From Halisarca cf. caerulea (taxonomy: Eukaryota; Porifera; Demospongiae; Chondrillida; Halisarcidae), in assembly GCA_963170055.1 (NCBI GenBank), contig CAUJGJ010000040.1, forward strand, positions 1 through 64,000: a stretch of DNA of 64,000 nt, in the 5' to 3' direction. Of this stretch, positions 24,388 through 36,600 are shown piece after piece; positions within the stretch are counted from its first letter, which is position 1; each line of letters starts with the position of its first letter. The position numbers and the translations under genes were made by a program. A model generated the notes under the pieces. That model made no database searches, had not been told where the DNA came from, and saw nothing but the letters and a program-made list of their open reading frames with translations.

Positions 24388-25678
24388 AGTCCCCAGTCAA
24401 CAAATAAACTCCATGCCCTGCTCACAATATGACTCATAATTTTACGCTCAAAATTTTCTAGCTAAGGCACTGAAATTGAGTCATTCATCAGGTGTTTTCA
24501 TGGGCTAGCCAGAGTTCTACTAGTAACCTGTGTATGAGTGTTTTGGACTAGCTATAGGGAACTAAGTGATTTCTGTCGCCATTTCTGACTATCATGATAC
24601 ATAGGAACACCCCTAGGTCAAAATAGAGTGGAACCATAGAGTGTCTATGGTGGACCTCTCTTAGTACATGATCCAAATTGTGGAAGCCTCTCTTTCTTCA
24701 TAGATTATCATGTAAATAAATTGAGTGGCTTAAGATGGCTAAAATTGAAACGTGTGTATTAGAAAGAAAACATTGTCTGAATGAATGACGATGTGGAAAT
24801 AAAAATGTATGTTGTGTGAGGCCATAATTGAAGTTCATATATACCCAAGTTGGTGCAAAACATATCTGCTTAATGAGTGAGATTCCATAATTCTTGATCA
24901 ATTATTAAATACACAGTATAATGTTAACATAATTAGTACACAACATATATATTATACTGAGTACAAGATCCTATACTATGAAGGTTGCATGATGATGGTT
25001 GATTGATATTTGAGGCCTTGATATACAAATTTGGCACATTCCAGCAGTTGCTTGGGCTGTTTAGACTTCATGATGCATACAACTTTGTCATAGCTGGAAA
25101 GCCATTGGAAGTGGTAATTGGTCTTTTGCGCAATTGATAACATTGGTGCCCTGAGATGCTCAAGTCCTTGGGCATGCAACAAAAAAGTAAACCTCATTCT
25201 CCACTTCATTGGTGCTGCAAATAGTGCAGACTCTGTTTTCTACAGGGACAGGACTTTAAATAGGGTTATAAAGAGGTTCCATAGGTGGTTCGATGTGGGT
25301 TCGCAAGAGAACTTCCTACCAGGGGAGTAGTCCCCACCATTTTTTTATTAGTTTTATTCTAAACCCTGTGTCCAAGGTTTGGTCACTTGGACATAATTTG
25401 CCTTGTCAGGAACCCATTGTGTGGTGGTCAAGCCCCACACTGGGATGACCCTGAGTCCGAGGCCCATTCTTTGCTCATAATTTGGATATTAATATGTAAA
25501 CACAAAGAATAAATACAAGACCACCATAAAAGGCCTACAGTATTGATCACCACAGGTATATGTATCAGTCACATAAACCATAAAGTTGTGGCACAGTGGA
25601 TGCTTACAATTCAAGCAGGTCACGTTAATTAGCGATTGACTGTTATGGGGATGGTCTAGTTTACCAGACTATACTAAA

Positions 25679-27894
25679 ATGGCCTCGGGTGCGCGGTTCA
25701 CGTACATGATAACGAGAAGACTACAGTCACAAATGTGCACTGAAGTGCAGAATATGCTATCCAGCAAGGCGGGAAGTAGACCCGCTTCTGTGGCTGCTGA
25801 AATCAAAGGAGTAATCTTTGACATGGACGGTACTCTTACTGTACCTGTCTTGGATTTTGGTAAACTTAGAAGAATTCTAGGCCTTTCTCCGAGAGAAGAC
25901 ATCCTAGATGCAGTCAGCAAGATGGAAGAAGCTCAGAAAGCACATGCTAAAAAGCTAATCGAGGAATTTGAAGCCGAAGGACGGCAGCAATTTCAGCTTC
26001 AAAGTGACATTGTTCAACTGTTGGAACTGATTGTAAGCTGCGATGTTAAGTTGGCTCTCGTTACTAGAAATTCACAAGAAAGTGTCGACTTTTTCATGGG
26101 CAGACTCGAGAAAGAAATCGATGAAGCATCCGACTTTCTTCATTGGCCAATATTTTCAGAGGTTATTGCTTATACCATACATATATGCTTATACATGGTC
26201 CACATGTGCTGTGCATATACTATGCGTACATTGTCCGTAGAACGGCCCTTTGTAGTCAGATGGGGAATGTCCTCTCATGGGTTTGTTGTGGAGGGTTCTA
26301 CATGCTTTGAGTAATGAAGGCTTACACAGTCACTAAGATATTCTACTGGTATATGTGCGTATGTATGTACTGTATTGAGCAAGGGGTATCTGTGTAGGCA
26401 GAAACATGGATATCTTGACTTTAGCAGACTGTAACCAAATGCCTATAAAGAAAGTTGTACAATGCTAGTTTGCTTCCAGTATGTACCATGTAGAGGATAT
26501 TTTTCACGGCATAATTTTTTCCATTTTTTCATGGATGCTACAAATTTGGATTATTAATGGTAGAAATTTGTGGTTCATGACAGAAAGAAATTAAAACTTA
26601 CAATAATACTAACTTTTGTGAGTTAGTATAATTTGTGACTTTCTTCCCAACCACGAAAACCACAAATTTTTGCCCTTTGAAAAATATTTGCTATATGGTA
26701 TGTACGCATGTGTATGCCTTATTTTGTGTTTATGATAGTGTATTGCAAGTGTTAATGATGTGTTAGTACACATCACTATACAGTATTCAGGACTGCTATA
26801 CGGTTTTCATCAGGGATAATATGATCTCCTCTTAAAATCTGTGTGAGTGTGTGTACTACAAATATGAGGTTATCAGACTATTGAAGCGTGCCAAAATGTA
26901 GTTCCTTTACACAATAATGTACTCGGTGAAGCATTTCACCTATCACGGATTTTGATGTTTTTACTATGTGCCTGAAAAGAAACCAGTGGTGGGCACAGCA
27001 TTCCACTGAATTGATTGCTGTGAAAATTTAGGAATATTTTGACATGTTTATATTCAGTAGTTTAATAATACTTTCGTTGTACAACAGAAAATGTCTAATA
27101 TCTTGCACAAATTGACTTCAGTGGAACCCCTCTATTCTGGACGTCTTGGGACCAAAAAGGACTGTCGCAATTATTGAGATGTCTTTATTTCAGGGGTTGA
27201 ACCTGCTCTATATCGATGTATAGTGAAGTATTTGGTTCCAGTGGCATGTGTCCATAATGGAAAGATGTCCGCAATTCAGTGGCTGGACTAGAGGGGTTCC
27301 ACTGTATGTGGGTTCTATGGCACTGCAAAAGTGGAGAGGGGATTTGCAGCTCATTCTAGTTAAGTCAGACTTGCTAGCTCACACGCAGTTTGCATACATA
27401 CCTCCAGAATGCGAGTACAGTATAGTCAATTGGCAAGGGTGCAGTTCTTATAAACAGACCTACATATTAAGAATTGTCACTTGTAGTGGTTTTGATTGAT
27501 TTGAAAGTTATGTGTGTTTTTGTGGAAATTCTATCAGTGCAGTTTAATTTAGTTACGATTTGTAGTTGGATTTTCGTTTCCATATGTATGTGAATGGTTT
27601 TTCTGTGTACACCTTCAGGTATTATGCCGTGACTTCACTCCAGTAAAGCCTGACCCAGCCCCAGTTGTACACATCTGTGGGAAATGGAACTTGCCCACTG
27701 AAAACGTAATTGTTGTTGGTGATACTCCTGATGATATGGAATGCGGACGAAAGGCAGGAGCTGGTGTGTATACTTATGTCTGCAGACAAAGCCACACTAA
27801 TCTTGCCATTAGTAATGAAACATGACCTCATGTAAATATGTGACACGCAAGATTTTATGCAGAAGGGTTTGAAATCTTGTGCACCCACTCCACA

Positions 27895-27955
<61 letters not shown>

Positions 27956-27998
27956 ATACATACATGCATGCACACACGCATGCACCTACCCACCCACC

Positions 27999-28073
<75 letters not shown>

Positions 28074-28286
28074 ACACTGTAAAAAGGAAATAATACCCAA
28101 AAGACATTCCTTGCCATCATTTGTAGCAATACATATTTCCACAAGTATGTTTTGTTCTTACCATTAGTTACTATCCTTTTGAAGAATTCAGTGGACCGTG
28201 TGGTGCCAGAATCAGTGGATGTTGTAGTGAATGGCTTAAAGGATATTATATCACTGTTATCCACACCGTTCAATGTCCAGAGATAA
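25679..28286 (+). CDS. HAD-superfamily phosphatase, YOR131C/Gph-like
   Basis: Exons 25679-26161, 27619-27763 and 28168-28286 join in phase to 248 residues plus stop. HAD motif I is FDMDGT (Asp48 nucleophile, Asp50 acid/base). Motif II is in LALVTRNS, motif III is the Lys of VKPDP, and motif IV is VVGDTPDDM. All key residues are present, so it should be an active Mg-dependent phosphohydrolase. The substrate is unknown. The [13 protein letters not shown] phrase, the cap with helical [11 protein letters not shown], and the [16 protein letters not shown] segment match the fungal YOR131C / plant At2g33255 type rather than other HADs. The first about 40 residues are basic and poor in acids, so a mitochondrial presequence is possible. 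The exon 1 frame runs into the intron beyond the donor at 26162, but homology stops there. No gene partner is evident. Confidence 0.92.
26486..26698. mobile_element. TA-flanked MITE in HAD intron 1
   Basis: Left end CCATGTAGAGGATATTTTTC and inverted right end CCATATAGCAAATATTTTTC form a TIR next to TA on both sides. The interior is AT-rich and contains a partial inverted structure (CACAAATTTTT / AAATTTGTGG). Confidence 0.75.
27119..27305. mobile_element. Second copy of the CAGTGGAACCCCTCTA MITE (HAD intron 1)
   Basis: Begins CAGTGGAACCCCTCTATTCT and ends, inverted, CAGTGGAACCCCTCTAGTCC. It shares the internal TTGGGAC, TTTCAGGGG and TTTGGTTCCA blocks with the copy at 18154-18337. Confidence 0.85.
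27890..28078. repeat. (CA)n microsatellite in HAD intron 2
   Basis: Two CA tracts around a GCATGCA / CCCACCCACCC centre, about 90 bases upstream of the exon 3 acceptor. Confidence 0.95.
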
Positions 28287-28930
28287 ATAGGATGTTACGA
28301 TTTCATATTCGTGTAAGCTCATATCCATATTTCTAAGTAAGTTGATGGAAATGATAACAAAAGCACTGTTTTTTTGACTATGTATCATTTGATGACCATT
28401 TTTACTTTTACTTTTCCATTTGTTTATTTTCTTGGGAAAGTTATTGCCAGCAAAAACATATATTCGTGGCGTCAAATTTTAACATTATATAGTCCTAGTT
28501 ACTATAAAATGCTAGCTAATGTCCGAAGCACTTCCCTTTCTGGGCTCTTTACCAAAATTACTGTATTTAATACGTTGTCATGGATATTACAGCCTAAGGA
28601 TGTAGTCATTAATCGTCACTATTGTTAGAGTACACAGAGTTAGCTTCTGAATTTCATGCACTTCCTGCACAGATGACTGCTTCTCTACTCCCACAGTACG
28701 TGCTGCAAATCATAAGCTCGTATTCTGTGACGTCACAAAAATGGTCGCCCTTGGCTAGACCGCAAATAGACCTTGGATGAAGATAATCTTTGTACTGTGT
28801 TGTTGTAAAGGAGAACGAGATATCACATAGCTATTTTATTAATCTTGGGTAAGTTTTACGATTCCTGAATACATACTTTTCATTCTTGCTTTTTACTACT
28901 CCGTAGCGAATGAGGGCGTGGCGAAATAGC

Positions 28931-28938
28931 GCGCGAAA
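28931..28938. promoter_or_regulatory. E2F-like site upstream of SYCP2
   Basis: GCGCGAAA fits the E2F consensus (GCGSSAAA) and lies 59 bases before the chosen ATG, inside the most GC-rich stretch of the region (28910-28980). E2F control of meiotic genes is known in mammals. Use here is an inference from one short match. Confidence 0.35.
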
Positions 28939-28996
28939 GTTAACGTTTGGTGCGCTTTAGCGCCGTTGCACTGGAAACCGGATAGTTTACCCTGCA

Positions 28997-30380
28997 ATGG
29001 AGAGCAAGCTGTTAAACAGGAAAACTGCTAGAACAAGCAAAGAAGACGGCTTAAAGGTAAATTTTGAATTGGTATTTATAGCGTCTGGCAGGACTACAGT
29101 ACTACTCCAGTTCTTACCCTAAGCACTCACTGCTCAAAACCTTCTACTCCGCACATTCACTAGCTTGCTTTCCCTGAAGCATAGAGACATCCTTCAGTGT
29201 ATTTTTTTATGTTTAACCAAAATATCTGGCCATATAAGAACGCATGTACCGTTGTACAACTGCTAAGAATAAGGTAAAGGGGGGTAATTTGGAACACGCT
29301 GGTAATTTGGAACAGGGCCTGTAATTTTTACTGTGGTCAAGTTACCTAACCATCCTTGCTACTGCCTAACTCCCCCTTCATGGAGACAATACTGACCAGA
29401 AGTAATGGATGTAGCTTGTGGTTGGCATGGCTTTTGGCCAAACTGTTCCAAATTCCCCAGTGTTCCAAATTACCCCCCATTACCTTACTCAGTGATTTGT
29501 TTCACCCTATTATCTATGGTTGCTTGCTGTCATCCTTCAATATTCGCACCTCTCATTGTCTATATAGCTAGAAAATGTATTTGTTAAGTTTTCAAGAAAA
29601 CCAGGGGAGGTATTAACCCACCTCAAGAGTCTGTACAACGTTCAGGCACCCTATGGCTTTCCTCCAGAGACCATGCATGGTTTGACTCCAAAGCTGTTGA
29701 CAAGTGTTCAAGGACACTTGAACAGGGTGAGTGGTGCGTAGCAGCTTACTTGCTCCATTGGTTTCTTCTATATAATATGCCTTTTCTGTGCATAATCTTG
29801 GAAATTCTACTCCAGGAATTAAAGAAACGGAATGGAGAATTTGTTTCGGTCATGCTAAATGTGGTATGTGGTGTCGTGAAGTATCAGCTAGAAGAACTAG
29901 AAGAGAGCCCTCCAGCAGATATTGTTAAGAGAGCAGCTGATATGATTGGTAGGAAATAAACTATACATTTTAACTGGAGTATGCCTTTTGAGTATTCAAT
30001 TTTGCACCTCTTCCTCAATTTTGTATGTCAAGATTGAATCATGTACACAATTGTATCTATACTAGGCATGGATACTACTGTATTTGTTTCATTTACCCGC
30101 ACAGTTTGTTGCATTGAGAAAATGGCTGACTTCTCACTAAATGACCATTGGATTACTGCCATCAGCCAAGCAGCCATGTTAGTATCACTTCTCACCGTGA
30201 GTATGCATAATTTCATTGTATTTTGAAGTGTCTATGGTATTATTTATGACAAATTATTATTTTCCAAGGATTACAAGCCTATTGGGTTTGGAGACTGTTT
30301 GCTGCCTCTAATGAAGTTGACCCACAAAGCTCACCTGGACATTGAGGCCAAAGTAAAGGTGTGTATGCATGAGTGTGTGT

Positions 30381-30441
<61 letters not shown>

Positions 30442-30510
30442 TGTGTGTGTGTGTGTGTGTACATGTGTACTACTGTGTGCGTGCTTACGCGCATGTGTGT
30501 GTGTGCGTGT

Positions 30511-30582
<72 letters not shown>

Positions 30583-30592
30583 ACGTATGTGT

Positions 30593-30632
<40 letters not shown>

Positions 30633-30642
30633 ACGTATGTGT

Positions 30643-30699
<57 letters not shown>

Positions 30700-33600
30700 T
30701 GTGTGTGTGTGCATGTGCCGTGTGCATGCATGCATGTGTGTGCATACATATTTGTGTGTGTGCATGTGCACATGCATGTATATGTATGGAGTCAATAGTA
30801 CCATAGATGATGCTTATCAGAGCACGCTTAGAAAATGAATGCCAACAGGTCAGACATTCTAGGATAAGTCATCTTTTTCTGCTAGTCAATATTACTTCTA
30901 TCAGAATGCATTCAATTACGTACATATCAACATTCCCAGCCTCCTGCATGGGCTGACTGACTGACAAGTTCAAGTGCACACTGTGACCACATCGTCTGTA
31001 TGTACATTCTAGGTGTGCAATGCTATCAATGAGTCATGGGAAGTGTACTCATCAAAAGTCAAAGAACAGCTGGACTCAAGAGGACACATCATGAACCACT
31101 GGTAGGCACATGAGTGGCTGACAGTGATAGCAGCTAAGCGCTAAGTAGCATGGGGATAGGTGACAGTGATGTAATGAGTCATGAGTGTAGTCTAACACAG
31201 TGCCACCGTCCCATAGTTGTCACAATACTTTGAACATTTCGAAAGCATGCATGATAGTATGTGGTACTTATACTATCATTGCAATTTTGTTAATTACTGC
31301 TGGGTTAAGAATGTGCATACAGGGAAACCTCTGTTAAAGGACCCCTCTGAAGTATAGCCACCTCCTTTAACAGGACACTGTTACTGTTCCCTGTTTGACA
31401 CCTTACATTGACATGTGTACATACATATGTACGTATAATCCCTCTGAAATAAGGACACCTCCATATACAGGACAGCTTACTGTGGTCCCAGTGGTGTCCT
31501 CGTTGTAGAGGTTTCACTGTATACCAAACTTTCCTGTAGTTACAGTGTTACATAAGTGATGAAGACCTTTTCTACAACTTACATAGTTGAGTATCATAAT
31601 TTTCGATGCTGAAAGAACAAAAGCCACCAGGGTTGTAGGGACACCCACCCCTCCCTGCTACACTACAGCCATGGACCATGAATGGCACTGTTCCTTTGAG
31701 GTGGGGACAAAGGAGGGAGGTATTTGCTCCCCACTCCTCTTATGACCCACCTAACCAGACCCCCTTGGCAAGGCCTACATGTACAACCACAGTGATGTAC
31801 TCACAAACTTGTGAAATGGCCTGGTGATGATATTAAAAAGTTACTCCTATGCTGTCTATGGAACATATGACATGATGGACATGTGTATGATACATGCATA
31901 CATATATACCACAATACACATACTGTAGCAATTATATGTATTATGGTAGCCACCTTTTTTCTTTATAAATATGGTCCAAACATTTCACTACTCTTTTCCT
32001 CCATTTTGCTACATACAATTTTGCTAATGCTCAAGTTCCTACTGTTCTTTGAATTCATACCACATCATTAAATTACTTGTAACCAGTATATTTGATGTAA
32101 ATTTTTCACTTAATTATGTATGCTTTTTTTCAATGCTTTCTATTCTCTAGTAAACAATGGTTGTTGTCTCTTCCCAAAGCTGGAGGCAAGTTGACTGTGT
32201 GATGTGTCTTACATACGTATGTACAGTACGTGTGTGTGTACACCATTCTAGCAGTGTAATTAGTGACTCAATGTTAGAGCTGTTTTGTATCATGTCAGTC
32301 CTTGTTTGTTGACTGTCTCCACTCCTAAACCAGTAGCCCTCCCAACAAATTTGTTTAGCCATCCTCTTAAGCATAAACCCATGCCACAGTTGTACGCACA
32401 TACGTACATACGTAGATGATTGCAAATGGTGTATTCACCGAATTTAATATTATACAGCCAACTCAAAGTACCAATGAAATGTATCAAGCTTCACAAGTCA
32501 TGATTTATTGATAGTTCCCCTAACCATTTTACCCTGAATAAGATCCTGATCTCTAACATGTGTTCTTGTTAGCGTACATATGTGGGTATGGCATAGCAGT
32601 CAGGGTTTTTTTTGGGGGGGGGGGGCAAACAGGGTATTCCCCCTCCCCCTGAAATTTTATCCTGTAACACACATGCACAGTTGCAACAGACTGATCTGTG
32701 TACTGTATTCAGAAACTGCTTGACTGGCCTAAATCGTCCTCAAATACCACCTTATGAGGCCTAAAAAACTAAAATTTCCTTGGGGGGGGGGCAGATATGT
32801 ACATCATATGTATCTGCCCCTCCCCCATTATGTACATCATTGCTTCAAAGGAATGAATACCATTGATTCTGAGAGGCTCTACATGTAGTCTAGCACTCAC
32901 TCCAATATGTACCTCAGAACTAAGTAAGTACCCTATTAACAATAACAATATTTTTAGGTTTATACTGAAAACTACATAAGATGCAGGAAATATTAGCTAT
33001 AATATGTTAATTCCCTATTCATTAGCTGTTCTCTCTGCATGTTGTAGAAATATTGGCACATGTACTTTTTCTTAGTGTGAGTTTACATACAGTACATACG
33101 TACGTATGTCCCTCTTCAGACTATGAGTTGCAGCTTCAACTGTTGGAAGCAGTATTTCGCTTGACAGACAGCAAAGTAAGGGCTGGCTTGTCAAAGACCT
33201 GTTTCTCAGATCAGCAACTTGCAAAGCAGTTCTTGAACATTGAGCCGAAGGAGCTGGATGTGGTAAGTTGGTCATATTTGGAGCCTGCTAGTACACCACT
33301 GATATACGTACATGTCTACGTTCATCATGGAATAGGGGAGTAGGCAGTTTTTGAATGCTCTCAACAGACTGCAAGGAATGGAAGCAAGGTGCACAATATA
33401 CATATATGTAGCAGTGTATTACACATAATGCACATAAACACATGTACAGTCCATTATGTACGTATGTTTATATTTGTATTGTGGTGTTAGTGTACAACTA
33501 GTGTCCTGTACTTAAATGTATTATACTGTACATACGTACGTATGTATGAACGCATACATTCATGCAGATATACATACTCGCTGTGTGTAGATACGTACGT

Positions 33601-36600
33601 AGGTGTACATTTAACATATTGTATAATTTGACTGGTTTTGTGCAAACTGTACATAAGTGCTATTGCATGCGGATGAAGTTTATCATACATGTTGGCCAGC
33701 TCTTGTTGCTGCTCCACAACTTATGTATGTACATTTGAAATTACTAGGAATTTCTTCCATTTTGCTTGCAGAGTATCATCACTTCCTTGTTTAACATTTG
33801 TTCTGGGATCAACAGCTGTGAGTGATTGTTTCATGCACGTACATAAGTATGCAACATACAATGTACGTTGCAATTTGCTGCATATGTTTGTAATGCTTGT
33901 GCGTAGATTCCCAAGCCAGCTGAAGCAGATGAGTTTTGGGTTGATTTCAATTTTGGAAGCAAATCTCTGTCTTGCTATGTGGAAGAACCCACAAGCAAAG
34001 TTGATGATGTGAGTCTATGCCATGCTGCAATCTATATTACAGGAGTGACATATGTACGTACGTATGTTTGTAGTGTGTATATATTCACATATTTGCAATG
34101 TACGTACATAAATTCCGTACATACATACGTGCGTACGTACGAACGTACGTACGTATATTGCAGATGTCTTGTTGTTATGTGAATTACTTGATCAACCTTC
34201 CTTCACAAAAACATGGGTTGAATGAGTTGACAAACAACCATGATATAATCACACACACATGTGCATGGTTCATCGGCTGTTGTATACTGTACGTACATAT
34301 TATATCAGTGTACTGTACATGTGACTGTAGGAGCCCACATGGATTGATATTGTAATAAAGAGCAACTATGTTGCTACATATCGGATCCAAGCAGCCCAAG
34401 AGAGCATTGTACTACTGCTGTACTTTAAAGATCACACACCGCCGCTTTTCCCTGGGTGCTCCAAAAGCAGTGAAAACAGAACATTAAAGATTGCTTTGCA
34501 TGGCCAATACTATGATATCCTTTACCAGTGTAGCTGCATTCACTGAGTATCGCACATGTACTGCAAATGTACGTTTGTATATATTATTATATATGTATGT
34601 GTAAGTCATGATCGTGTCCATGACATGTATTACCCACGTGCATTATGTGTCACTCCATGCATAATACATCAGCTATTGTTTAATAGGGGAGAAACCTCAT
34701 CATTACTAATCACAAGTAATAATAAGATACAAAATAGCCAGATAAGAGTTACTACTTACTAAACCTAAAACTACTCTCTACTTATGATTCTCTTATCTAG
34801 CCAGCCTCGGACACAGGTTTAAATAGGAGTCCATGGACAGCCCTGGGGCTGTGTTGGGGTGTTCCTTAGAGCCTGGCAAGGCAGATGGGTGGCAGTGACC
34901 GCTGGTCTAGGACACTGGGGTTGAAGTACAAATACTTCCCAGGCAAGGCCGGAGTTCGAACAAGCAGCATTTCGTTTGCAAACTGATCAATCAGTATGGT
35001 GGTAGCAGTGCTAATTCGCGTAGGGGTTCCCAAAATTGTTACCACCATCCTCCTCGATTCTCCTTGGTCAAAGTGCTGCTTCAACTCCTGGTCACTCTTC
35101 TTGTCTTCCTCGTCATTTTTTGTGGTTGTCTTTATCATCATAATTCTTCATCCTTTTACTCATTACCACGTGGTGGTAGCCATTTTCATCACGTGAGTGT
35201 ATACTCTTGAGTCTATCACTCAAATATGTATATTGTGCATGATTGTTGTAGGCAGGATTGGGACAATACTTTACACCTTATTGTTTGTCCTGAGTCTTCT
35301 ATGGCTATCATTTAGCATGCTTGTTTTGACATCAGATACCACAACACTGTTGGATAATTTGTGTATGTGGCAAGTTACAGTAGGTATCAATGTAGACCAT
35401 ATCAAAGCTAGCTTGTACATGAAAAATGCATGATCAGAAGATTCTGCTGTAACCATGGCCAGAGTACCATCATATTTATTGCTCTCTTTCTTGTCTAATA
35501 TTCATGATATCTTTGGGACATACCTATGTACATATAGTGCCCTATTTGCACATTGCAAGTTAGAATTCATGTTGTGCTGATGTGAGTGCCTTTAGTGCGT
35601 ATGTTAGTGCAGTACATACGTATGTGCATATGTATGTGTGTTAAACAATATATTCCCATCCTAGCAGCATGTGCCTCTTGTGCATTTGTCACTACTTGTA
35701 CTTCTTTGGACATCCTTAACTTTGTGCAAATCAGCTATCTACATCTCTTGAGAAGGTGTTCGGAAAAATGTTGCTTTCACCACATCTTACACTGTCCACT
35801 ACATCAGAGCATGCAGTGGGGAAGAGAAAAGTGTCCCAGGCACCAGTTTATGTCTTAATATCAAGCAAGAAGAGTTATACCCCAGTGTGCCGAGTATGAT
35901 TAAGACACAAACCTCACACTTGCACATATGATGTAAACGCTTGCTATGTGTTATGTATGTCCTCAATGTAGTGATTGCTATTTATCTTATACGTACATAC
36001 GTAGTCTTGAAGTATGTAACATCCACTTTAGGTTAGCCCAGAACCCAAAGCGGAAACTCCCAAATTGCAGTCTTCAAAGTTGCGTGTGTCCGAAACACTA
36101 CCCGGAGTACATGAGTCTAAAACTGAAACCCCCAAAGCTCAAACTTCCAAACTTCAAGCATCCAAGCCATGTAATTCCAAGACATGTAAATCTTTAACAA
36201 ATGATCCACCAGCATCCAAATCCATTGTCACTAAGCTCCAAGTCCCTGATCCATCAAAGTCCCATCTACAGCCAAAGGTGTCTAGTCATCGTATGTCCAT
36301 CCCTGAAGCTTGTAACCCACAGCTTCCAGTCAAAGGGATTGAAAGAGTACAGCAGGATCAACCAGACACTGCGCCAGTGGGGGAGGTTGGTTGTACATAC
36401 TGTACATACTGTATGTACATACGTATGAAGGTACTATATGTACAATGTCATATATTATGCACATAAGTTTAACATGGATAAAGGTATATAATGTAAATAT
36501 TCATGACTATACTGTCCAAATGTTCTGTACCACATCAATTACAGAATATACCAGGACAATACCTTAACATGGAAGACAAGGCTGGTGTTAAAGTTAGCCC

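Larger units (their letters stand above)
22281..25678. other. Intergenic region between ABCF3 and the HAD gene
   Basis: No confident exon. The first about 250 bases beyond the ABCF3 ATG have several CpG sites and are the likely head-side promoter. Further repeats: 22888-23060 (ACCCA/CACAGGA minisatellite), 23750-23885 (three copies of GGGACTAGTGGCTGTCTGG), and 24344-24388 (TA)n. A GGTTCAAACCC word at about 23636 resembles a pol III B box and hints at a SINE. Open frames at 24070-24340 and 24976-25330 have no recognised domain. Confidence 0.5.

Noticed and set aside
24976..25330. Open frames on both strands before the HAD gene
   Set aside because: No domain, no splice context, and the two frames overlap on opposite strands.
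34945..34965. tRNA gene (GTTCGAAC B box)
   Set aside because: No A box at the correct distance and no cloverleaf arms could be paired; at most a SINE relic.
35197..35433. Hydrophobic 78-codon frame as an exon
   Set aside because: Lies within the SYCP2 intron between two exons with homology, has no matching splice phases, and no recognised domain.
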